Assembly (NCBI GenBank): GCA_012797505.1
Contig: JAAZOZ010000445.1
Location: 1-5,604 of the forward strand
Reading direction: 5' to 3'
DNA from: Smithella sp.
GTDB taxonomy: Bacteria; Desulfobacterota; Syntrophia; Syntrophales; Smithellaceae
DNA: 5,604 nucleotides
The notes beneath the pieces were generated by a model. That model saw only the letters and a program-made list of their open reading frames with translations. It did not search any database and had not been told where the DNA came from. Position numbers and translations under genes: made by a program. Below, piece after piece: positions 1 to 5,604 of this stretch. How positions within the stretch are numbered: the stretch's first letter is position 1; each line of letters starts with the position of its first letter.

Positions 1-2042
1 GGCGCTTCCTGGGCAACCACATCGCCGTTTTCATTGACGGTCGCGTTCATCGTGTTCTTGCACTCCGGATAGCCGGAACAGGCCAGAAACTGACCGAAAC
101 GCCCTTCCTTGACGACCATGTTTTTTCCGCACTTGTTGCATTTAACCTCGGTGGTCTGGGGTTCCATATGTTGGACCTTTCCATTTTCATCATGGGTGAA
201 ATTCCTGGTGTTCTTGCAATCGGGATATTTTGAACAGCGGAGGAACCTCCCGTTTTTCCCCCATTTGATGACCATGGGAGAACTGCATTTTTCACACACC
301 AGGTCCGTCGGCGTTTCTTCCAGTTTGACATTCCGCATGCCTTTTTTCGCCTTGCTCAACTCTCCGGAGAAAAGACCGTAGAAATCCTGCAGCGTCCGGA
401 CGCGCTGATTGGCGCCGTTTTCGATGGCGTCCAGCTTGTTTTCCATGTCCGCCGTGAAGGCCATATCCAGAATGGTTGGAAAACTTTGCACCAGGAGCTC
501 CGTGACAATCTTCCCCAGCTCCGTCGGGAAGAATTTGCCCTTCTCCAGGCGCACATATTCCCGGTCCTGAATGGTGGAAAGAATCGCGGCGTAGGTGCTG
601 GGGCGTCCGATGCCGTTTTCTTCCAGCTCGCGCACCAGCGACGCCTCCGAAAAACGCGGCGGGGGCTGCGTGAACTTCTGCTGCGTGTCGAGCTTGATGA
701 GCTTTATTATTTCATTTTCCCTGACGTCCGGCAGAAGCTTGTCCGTTCCGTTTTCTTCTTCCTTTTCATCCTTGCCTTCCGTGTAAACGATGGTGAAGCC
801 GGGAAACTTCATCACCTGACCCTGTGCGCGGAAAGTGCAGTCGGCCCCGGCAATGTCGATCGTGGTCTGATCGAAAACGGCCGGATTCATCTGGCTGGCC
901 ACAAAGCGGTTCCAGATCAGTTGATAAAGCCTGAACTGGTCGGGCGTCAGATAGGGTTTGATGTCCTGCGGCTTGAAAGCCATCGAGGAAGGGCGGATGG
1001 CCTCGTGGGCATCCTGCGCCTTCTGGGCGTTTTTATAAAAATGAGGCTTTTGCGGCAGATACGCATCGGAATAATTTTCCTTGATGTAGCTGCGGACAGC
1101 CGCCAGCGGCTCCTCGGCGATCCGGTAGGAATCCGTTCGCATATAGGTGATCAGGCCCACGGAGCCTTCTTTTCCCAGTTCTATGCCTTCGTAGAGTTTC
1201 TGGGCGACGCTCATCGTTTTCTTGGCGGAAAACTTCAGCCAGCGCGAGGCTTCCTGCTGCAGCTTGCTGGTCGTGAACGGCGGCAGGGCCGACCGCTTCA
1301 CTTCTTTTTTCTCCAGCTTTTCGACGGTGAACTCCGCGGACCGGATGTCCGCCGCCAGTCTGCCCGCTTCTTCGGCGTTGGATACCTTTGCCTTTTTCCC
1401 GCCGATTTTGATCAGCTTCGCGTCGAAAGGAGGCGGCGCGCCGGCCTCAAACTGCGCCACCAGATTCCAGTATTCTTCCGGCACAAACCGGCTGATCTCT
1501 TCTTCCCGCTCGCAGATGATGCGCACGGCCACCGACTGCACGCGTCCGGCGGAGAGCCCCCGTTTGACTTTATCCCACAGGATCGGGCTGATCTGATAGC
1601 CGACCAGACGGTCCAGGATGCGGCGCGTCTGCTGCGCCTCGTACTTGTCGAAATCGAGCGGCAACGGATGCTGAATGGCTTCCAGTACGGTTTTTTTGGT
1701 CAGATCATTGAAAAGAACCCGATAGACCTTCTTGTTTTTCTTTGCATCGACGACGTCGGCGATATGCCAGGCGATGGCTTCTCCTTCGCGGTCCGGGTCG
1801 GGCGCCAGGTAAATGTTTTCGGCGTCTTTGGCCGCTTTTTTCAGATCCGCGATGGTTTTCTTTTTGGTTTCGATGACGTGATAGGTGGGCTCAAAATCCT
1901 TTTCCAGATCGATGCCCAGCGAACTCTTCGGCAGGTCTTTGATGTGTCCCATGGAGGCCAGCACATGAAAATCCTTTCCCAGAAATTTCTTGATGGTTTT
2001 TACTTTTGTGGGAGATTCCACGACGATTAATGAGTTTGCCAT
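1..2042 (-). CDS. topA: DNA topoisomerase I (type IA), 3' end cut by window edge
   Basis: This is the type IA topoisomerase that relaxes negatively supercoiled DNA by a transient 5'-phosphotyrosine break in one strand; it acts in the cytoplasm on the nucleoid. The frame gives 680 codons and runs off the window without a stop. The N-terminal Toprim domain (about residues 4-120) has the IVVESP motif with E9 and the DxDxE metal site D82, D84, E86. The core follows, with QQTRRILDRLVGYQ at 136-149 and LSAGRVQS at 162-169. The catalytic tyrosine is Y300 in ITYMRTDS. Two C-terminal four-cysteine zinc fingers are visible: C583/C586/C603/C609 and C635/C638/C655/C661, each with the typical C-S-x-Y-P-x-C end. 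E. coli TopA has 865 residues, so further C-terminal sequence, perhaps another finger, is expected beyond the edge. The ATG start is supported by AAGGAG five bases upstream. It lies 58 bp downstream of dprA on the same strand and is probably cotranscribed with it. Confidence 0.98.
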   Translation of the reverse strand, partial: MANSLIVVESPTKVKTIKKFLGKDFHVLASMGHIKDLPKSSLGIDLEKDFEPTYHVIETKKKTIADLKKAAKDAENIYLAPDPDREGEAIAWHIADVVDAKKNKKVYRVLFNDLTKKTVLEAIQHPLPLDFDKYEAQQTRRILDRLVGYQISPILWDKVKRGLSAGRVQSVAVRIICEREEEISRFVPEEYWNLVAQFEAGAPPPFDAKLIKIGGKKAKVSNAEEAGRLAADIRSAEFTVEKLEKKEVKRSALPPFTTSKLQQEASRWLKFSAKKTMSVAQKLYEGIELGKEGSVGLITYMRTDSYRIAEEPLAAVRSYIKENYSDAYLPQKPHFYKNAQKAQDAHEAIRPSSMAFKPQDIKPYLTPDQFRLYQLIWNRFVASQMNPAVFDQTTIDIAGADCTFRAQGQVMKFPGFTIVYTEGKDEKEEENGTDKLLPDVRENEIIKLIKLDTQQKFTQPPPRFSEASLVRELEENGIGRPSTYAAILSTIQDREYVRLEKGKFFPTELGKIVTELLVQSFPTILDMAFTADMENKLDAIENGANQRVRTLQDFYGLFSGELSKAKKGMRNVKLEETPTDLVCEKCSSPMVIKWGKNGRFLRCSKYPDCKNTRNFTHDENGKVQHMEPQTTEVKCNKCGKNMVVKEGRFGQFLACSGYPECKNTMNATVNENGDVVAQEA

Positions 2043-2047
2043 AAACG

Positions 2048-2053
2048 CTCCTT
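2048..2053 (-). promoter_or_regulatory. topA ribosome binding site
   Basis: AAGGAG on the minus strand, five bases before the topA ATG at 2042-2040. It fixes the topA start and shows that topA has its own strong initiation site, so it need not rely on translational coupling to dprA. Confidence 0.85.
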
Positions 2054-2064
2054 GTCTGTGGGCG

Positions 2065-2080
2065 CACCATATAGATGGTG
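2065..2080. repeat. Perfect inverted repeat (hairpin) between dprA and topA
   Basis: CACCAT and ATGGTG (2065-2070 and 2075-2080) form a perfect 6-bp inverted repeat around a 4-base loop. No T-run follows on either strand, so it is not a standard rho-independent terminator. In a dprA-topA transcript it would fold 11 bases upstream of the topA ribosome binding site. A role in RNA processing, topA translation or protein binding is possible, but chance cannot be excluded for such a short element. Confidence 0.45.
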
Positions 2081-2100
2081 AAAATGCATTTGTAAAGCTT

Positions 2101-3276
2101 TTATTTTTTGAGCGTGAACAATTTTCCCGGGTGCTGCAAAACCCGTCCCTGCAGTTCCAGGCGCATCAGGGCGCCCATCGCCTCGGCAGGGGGAATCCCC
2201 GTTTCCTGAATAATATCATCGGCATGGGTTTTCCCGTCGGCGATGGCCTTCAAAATTTTCCGATCGGTCGGCAATAGAGTCTCCACGTTTTTTTCCAAAA
2301 CGGCGCGCTCCGGCACCCCGTTTTTTTGAGGATAGGGTTGCTCCGATCCTGTTTGAGTCGCCTTCCGGTCCGGGGAAACCGGCTCTCTGGCCGTTCTTTC
2401 CAACTGCGGCAGAATCTCTTCCAGAATATCATCCACGCTGTCGATCAGCTTGGCGCCCTGCTTGATCAGGTGGTTGGCGCCGCGCGAAGACGCCGAGTCG
2501 ATGGGCCCGGGAATTGCGAAAACCTCGCGCCCCTGTTCCATGGCCAGTTTTGCCGTAATGAGCGAGCCGCTTTTTTCCCCGGCCTCCACGACCAGAACGC
2601 CGTAGGAAATTCCGCTGATAATCCGGTTGCGCGCCGGGAAGTGAAACGGCAGGGGCTGCGTCCCCGGCGGATATTCGGAGATGACGGCGCCCTGCTCAAC
2701 AATCGCCTCGAATAATTTTTTGTTTTCCGGAGGGTAGATGACGTCCAGGCCGCTGCCCAGCACGGCAATCGTTCTCCCGTTTGCCGCCAGCGCGCCGCGA
2801 TGCGCGCAGGAATCGATGCCTCTGGCCATGCCGCTGACAATCGTCGCTCCCCGAAGCGCGAGCTCCCGGCTGATTCTGTCCGTGGTGTATTTGCCGTACG
2901 TGCTGGCATGCCGGGACCCGACAATGGCAATGGAAATGTCGTCGCTGTGCAGATGTCCCGCAACGTAAAGCAGGACAGGCCGGTCATAAACATTCAAGAG
3001 ATGCCGGGGATAGCTCTCGTCCAGAAAGGTCACGATGCGAATACCGGCTTTATTCAATCCGTCGATTTGGCGCAGAATGCCGTCCCAGTCGTTAAAGGCA
3101 AGAATGGTTTGAGATATCTTCTTGCTCATTTTGGGAACCCCGGCAAGTTCATGCACCGAGGCAGAAAAGACGGCAGCCGGAGATCCGAACCGCTCCAGCA
3201 GGGGACCGAAAAGCGTATCGCCGACGCCTTCCACAGACATAAGCGCCAGCCAGTATTTCAGGTCTTCAGGATTCAT
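2101..3276 (-). CDS. dprA: DNA-processing protein DprA/Smf, RecA loader
   Basis: DprA binds incoming single-stranded DNA and loads RecA on it during natural transformation; it is also widespread in bacteria not known to be competent. The 391-residue protein has the full family layout. A helical helix-hairpin-helix/SAM-like N-terminus (about 1-70) contains the VEGVGDTLFGPLLERFGS stretch (15-32). The Rossmann-type DNA-binding domain (about 80-290) shows IAIVGSR (116-122), SGMARGID (148-155), VLGSGLDVIYPPEN (172-185), FPARNRIISG (213-222) and KSGSLITA (235-242). A poorly conserved, charged linker (about 293-333) leads to a winged-helix (DprA_WH/DML1-like) domain at 334-391. An in-frame TAA at 3303-3301 bounds the frame upstream, and ATG 3276 is the first start codon, although no clear Shine-Dalgarno sequence precedes it. 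Gene pairing with topA is common in bacteria. The family call is very secure; whether this organism takes up DNA cannot be judged here. Confidence 0.97.
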   Translation of the reverse strand: MNPEDLKYWLALMSVEGVGDTLFGPLLERFGSPAAVFSASVHELAGVPKMSKKISQTILAFNDWDGILRQIDGLNKAGIRIVTFLDESYPRHLLNVYDRPVLLYVAGHLHSDDISIAIVGSRHASTYGKYTTDRISRELALRGATIVSGMARGIDSCAHRGALAANGRTIAVLGSGLDVIYPPENKKLFEAIVEQGAVISEYPPGTQPLPFHFPARNRIISGISYGVLVVEAGEKSGSLITAKLAMEQGREVFAIPGPIDSASSRGANHLIKQGAKLIDSVDDILEEILPQLERTAREPVSPDRKATQTGSEQPYPQKNGVPERAVLEKNVETLLPTDRKILKAIADGKTHADDIIQETGIPPAEAMGALMRLELQGRVLQHPGKLFTLKK

Positions 3277-3341
3277 AAAATAATGACGATAAAATACTCG
3301 TTATTCAAAACTTTTTAACGGGTGATGGAAAATTGGCGCAA

Positions 3342-3371
3342 ACGTTACCTCTTCTTGATTGCCCCTGTCAA
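3342..3371 (-). promoter_or_regulatory. Candidate sigma-70 promoter of dprA-topA
   Basis: On the minus strand a perfect -35 hexamer TTGACA (3371-3366) is followed after 18 bases by a weak -10 candidate TAACGT (3347-3342). Transcription would begin near 3335, leaving a leader of about 59 bases before dprA. The -35 match is good but the -10 matches only three of six consensus positions. The -35 lies inside the spacer of the opposing promoter. Confidence 0.45.
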
Positions 3372-3383
3372 GTTTTTTAAAAT
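3355..3383 (+). promoter_or_regulatory. Candidate sigma-70 promoter of the secreted-protein gene
   Basis: TTGATT (3355-3360, four of six to consensus), a 17-base spacer, then TAAAAT (3378-3383, five of six). The predicted start is near 3390, about 50 bases upstream of the ATG at 3442. The optimal spacing and good -10 make this the best plus-strand candidate in the intergenic region. Confidence 0.55.
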
Positions 3384-3431
3384 CATTGCGTAAAACCTTT
3401 CTTTAGGCTAGAAAAGTCCATCAATTTCACC

Positions 3432-3437
3432 AGAGGA
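3432..3437 (+). promoter_or_regulatory. Ribosome binding site of the secreted-protein gene
   Basis: AGAGGA, four bases before the ATG at 3442. It supports this start, which also gives a complete signal peptide. Confidence 0.7.
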
Positions 3438-3441
3438 AACC

Positions 3442-5163
3442 ATGGATAAAAAAATTATTTTTTTCATCGGCGCAATGTTCATTTTTTGCTCGTTTCCCGC
3501 CTTGGCGGTGGCTCCTTCGGACCAGAAGGTGCCCGGCAGACCCTCCGAAGGCGGGGTTTCTTCAAGAATGATTCATCCGGAAGAGCAGCGCCCCGTCCTG
3601 ACGATCATGCCCAGAGAAATCGATCTGGGATTGATCAAACCTGGATCAACCGCTCTTGGCGAATTCAAACTGAGCGACCTCACGACAGGATCCATGGAAT
3701 GTGCGGCGTCCTGTCCCGACGGCTGGGAAGTCATATCCGGGAAAGCGCTTCCGGTGAACGTGTCCCATGAACCGGTTTCTTTGCGCGTGGAATTGACAAT
3801 CGCCGAACTCCTTGAAAAAGCGCGCGCCGGCAAATCTGCGCCCCCCGCCTACGCGGCGAAGATGAAAATGCAGGCCGATGGGAAGGAATTGATCTGCCAG
3901 AAGAGCCTGAAAGCCGGCCAGCACCGGAAGGCGATAGCGCTGACCTTTGCCGGAGGCCCGATGAACATCTTTGTGGATTTCCGGATTCAACCCGATCAGA
4001 CAAGTCCCTCCATCAGCTTAAACCCGCAGCGTCTGGATCTTGGTTCCCAGCCCCCCGGGAAAATTCTGTCCAAAAAAATAGAACTGACCAACAAAGGCCG
4101 GGAGAGGCTTCAGTGGTCCATCATCGACTCCCGGGAAGCCGGAAAGAGCCTGCCTCCCGCAGAGCCCAAGCAGGAAAGATACTTTTCTTTTCTCCAGGAA
4201 GAACTGCCGGAACCGGGGAAATACCTCATTCCCGAGCGCCTCAAAGACGCCATGGAGCTCACCGGAAAATGGGCCGAAAAAAACGGCTACCCTTTGATGA
4301 AAAGCGGCGCCGGCTCACTGAAATACCGCTTTCAGGGAACCGGCATCAGCATCTTCCTGAAGTCGCATACTCCGGAGGGCAACTGCGTCGTCTATCTTGA
4401 CGAAACGCTGGTGACCCTGCCGGAAGAAATGTTCGGGGAATGGGAAAAGAAGGAAATTCTCATTGCTGAAGGTTTGACCGATGGCCCTCACACCCTCAAC
4501 CTGGTTATCAGGGGGGGCGCGCTGGAGGTGGAAGGAGTGAAAGTATTCGGCCGGGAAATCCAGCGGGGGCCGAAGGGATGGATCACGGTTTTTCCGAATT
4601 CCGGAACGACGCTGAGCGAAATCGATTATCTCAACGTCAAGGTTGACACCACTTCCCTGACTCCCGGGGGTTACGGAGACGACATCCTTTTTCAAACCAA
4701 CGCCGGGGAGGAAGCCGCGGAGGTTTACGTCAGCATCATTCCCGACGCGGCTCATAAAGTCCTGGATGTCTATTTATATTCCAGTGACTCCGACTATCTT
4801 TATACATCGGATCCCCAGGCGGAAGCCAGGCGGCTTTATCAGAACCGCTTCGTCAAGGAAGGCATTGCCTTTCGGCTTTTTGCGCCGCAAACTCCCGGAA
4901 CGACGCCTTTTCATCGCTGGTACAATCCCTCCATCCGCGACCATTTTTATTCCTATGACCGGACCGGCGGGAGAAAACGGCTGGATGGATATATTTATGA
5001 GGGAAGCATCGGCAACATTGCCACGTCCCGCATGACCAACACCCGGGAATTGTATCGCTGGTTCAATCCGGCCACTGGAAGACACTACTATTCGACCCAG
5101 CCGAAAGTGCCGCCCGCGCTGAAGAAATACCGTTTTGACGGTATCGCCGGGTATGTCCGGTAG
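3442..5163 (+). CDS. Secreted Ig/BACON-like protein with C-terminal DUF5648-like repeats, function unknown
   Basis: A 573-residue exported protein with no recognised enzymatic motif. Residues 1-22 form a Sec signal peptide: lysines at 3-4, a hydrophobic core, and a likely signal peptidase I cut after A22 or A24. No lipobox is seen. A first Ig-like beta domain (about 50-180) opens with PREIDLGLIKPG (57-68) and has cysteines C87, C91 and C152. A second BACON-like domain opens with PQRLDLGSQPPG (195-206), runs to LQWSI (223-227), and seems to resume at GWITVFPNSGTT (379-390), ending near 433. The stretch between (about 229-375) resembles a jelly-roll/galactose-binding-like fold, with DGPHTLNL and ALEVEGVKVFG near its end. 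The C-terminus carries three aromatic repeats like DUF5648: a degenerate one at 442-457, RWYNPSIRDHFYSYD at 492-506, and RWFNPATGRHYYST at 539-552. The composition suggests extracellular or periplasmic binding of a polymer or surface; that is inference. It is probably transcribed alone from the divergent promoter, with no terminator seen before the tRNA genes. Confidence 0.9.
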   Translation: MDKKIIFFIGAMFIFCSFPALAVAPSDQKVPGRPSEGGVSSRMIHPEEQRPVLTIMPREIDLGLIKPGSTALGEFKLSDLTTGSMECAASCPDGWEVISGKALPVNVSHEPVSLRVELTIAELLEKARAGKSAPPAYAAKMKMQADGKELICQKSLKAGQHRKAIALTFAGGPMNIFVDFRIQPDQTSPSISLNPQRLDLGSQPPGKILSKKIELTNKGRERLQWSIIDSREAGKSLPPAEPKQERYFSFLQEELPEPGKYLIPERLKDAMELTGKWAEKNGYPLMKSGAGSLKYRFQGTGISIFLKSHTPEGNCVVYLDETLVTLPEEMFGEWEKKEILIAEGLTDGPHTLNLVIRGGALEVEGVKVFGREIQRGPKGWITVFPNSGTTLSEIDYLNVKVDTTSLTPGGYGDDILFQTNAGEEAAEVYVSIIPDAAHKVLDVYLYSSDSDYLYTSDPQAEARRLYQNRFVKEGIAFRLFAPQTPGTTPFHRWYNPSIRDHFYSYDRTGGRKRLDGYIYEGSIGNIATSRMTNTRELYRWFNPATGRHYYSTQPKVPPALKKYRFDGIAGYVR

Positions 5164-5188
5164 AATGAAAGTATTGCCCTTTTTAACC

Positions 5189-5217
5189 TTGACAAAAAAA
5201 AGAAGAGGGGATATTAG
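5189..5217 (+). promoter_or_regulatory. Sigma-70 promoter of the tRNA cluster
   Basis: Perfect -35 TTGACA (5189-5194), exactly 17 bases of A/G-rich spacer, then -10 TATTAG (5212-5217, four of six). The predicted start is near 5224, about 23 bases before the first tRNA. The sequence just after the -10 is GCTGAC, fairly GC-rich, as is usual at growth-rate-controlled stable-RNA promoters. That control is an inference. Confidence 0.75.
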
Positions 5218-5246
5218 GCTGACTCTTTTTGGTGCAGGATTAAAAT

Positions 5247-5323
<77 letters not shown>

Positions 5324-5333
5324 AGGCGATAAT

Positions 5334-5411
5334 GGTGGGTGTAGCTCAATTGGTCAGAGTGCCGGGTTGTGGCCCCGGAGGCTGAGGGTTCAAGTCCCTT
5401 CACTCACCCCA
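5334..5411 (+). tRNA. tRNA-His (anticodon GTG)
   Basis: Acceptor strand GTGGGTG (5335-5341) pairs with CACTCAC (5401-5407) with one G-T wobble. The histidine identity element is encoded: an extra G at 5334 (G-1) can pair with discriminator C at 5408, and CCA follows at 5409-5411. The anticodon stem CCGGG/CCCGG encloses loop TTGTGGC with GTG at 5369-5371. It starts 10 bases after the preceding tRNA-Arg, so the two are almost certainly processed from one transcript. Confidence 0.97.
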
Positions 5412-5429
5412 TTTTGGATTTGAAACTAC

Positions 5430-5506
5430 GCGCCCGTAGCTCAGCTGGATAGAGTCGCAGACTTCGAATCTGTTGGTCGTAGGTTCGAATCCTACCGGGC
5501 GCGCCA
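5430..5506 (+). tRNA. tRNA-Arg (anticodon TCG)
   Basis: A 77-base cloverleaf expected to read CGA/CGG-type arginine codons. The acceptor stem GCGCCCG (5430-5436) pairs with CGGGCGC (5496-5502), followed by discriminator G and encoded CCA. The anticodon stem GCAGA/TCTGT (one G-T pair) encloses loop CTTCGAA with TCG at 5464-5466. The T stem and loop are standard. Its 5' quarter is nearly identical to the tRNA-Arg(TCT) gene at 5247, suggesting common descent. It starts 18 bases after tRNA-His. Confidence 0.96.
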
Positions 5507-5522
5507 GAATAGAAAGAAACAA

Positions 5523-5598
5523 GGGCCCTTAGCTCAGCTGGTAGAGCAACTGACTCTTAATCAGTAGGTTGTCGGTTCGATCCCGACAGGGCTCACCA
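5523..5598 (+). tRNA. tRNA-Lys (anticodon CTT)
   Basis: A 76-base cloverleaf that reads the AAG codon. The acceptor stem GGGCCCT (5523-5529) pairs with AGGGCTC (5588-5594) with one G-T wobble, followed by discriminator A and encoded CCA. The anticodon stem ACTGA/TCAGT encloses loop CTCTTAA with CTT at 5556-5558. It starts 16 bases after tRNA-Arg(TCG). Only six bases follow before the window ends, with no terminator, so the cluster may continue. Confidence 0.97.
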
Positions 5599-5604
5599 AA
5601 TAAA

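Noticed and set aside
486..2030. A 514-codon open frame on the plus strand, antisense to topA
   Set aside because: It lies wholly within topA, whose motifs and zinc fingers prove the minus strand is coding. Its translation is rich in R, F, L and G without domains, as expected for the complement of a GC-biased gene.
2800..3318. A 172-codon plus-strand open frame opposite dprA, and smaller ones nearby
   Set aside because: They are shadows of dprA with no domain, no ribosome binding site and no fit to the intergenic promoters.
3386..3414. A second plus-strand promoter, TTGCGT with TAGAAA at 17-base spacing
   Set aside because: Both hexamers are poorer than the pair at 3355-3383, so it was not listed.
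3731..4755. Several minus-strand and alternate-frame open frames of 90-146 codons within the secreted-protein gene
   Set aside because: The 573-codon frame has a signal peptide, ribosome binding site and domain motifs along its whole length; the others have none.

Overview
The window is ordinary chromosomal sequence from a moderately GC-rich Gram-negative bacterium. Protein style and the dprA-topA gene pair suggest a Desulfobacterota/Deltaproteobacteria member, possibly Syntrophales-like, but this is an inference from sequence character and not a database match. AT-rich DNA is confined to the short intergenic stretches.

Layout. Positions 1-2042 (minus strand) hold topA, DNA topoisomerase I, read for 680 codons and then cut by the window edge. 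A 58-bp gap containing a small perfect hairpin separates it from the complete upstream gene dprA (2101-3276, minus), the DNA-processing protein that loads RecA on single-stranded DNA. The two read in the same direction and probably form an operon. A 165-bp divergent intergenic region (3277-3441) carries promoter candidates for both directions, and these physically interleave. On the plus strand, 3442-5163 encodes a 573-residue secreted protein of unknown function. It has a signal peptide, Ig-like/BACON-like beta domains and C-terminal DUF5648-like aromatic repeats. Only 25 bp after its stop codon lies a textbook sigma-70 promoter for a tight tRNA cluster: Arg(TCT), His(GTG), Arg(TCG), Lys(CTT). 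All four encode their CCA tail.

How the parts relate. dprA and topA both act on DNA and are adjacent in many bacteria. The secreted protein and the tRNA genes look functionally unrelated to them and to each other. The most unusual item is the secreted protein: its second BACON-like Ig domain appears to be split by an insertion of about 150 residues that itself looks like a jelly-roll (galactose-binding-like) domain. I found no CRISPR array, mobile element, defence system or other evident new system. Long open frames antisense to topA, dprA and the tRNA genes are coding shadows.
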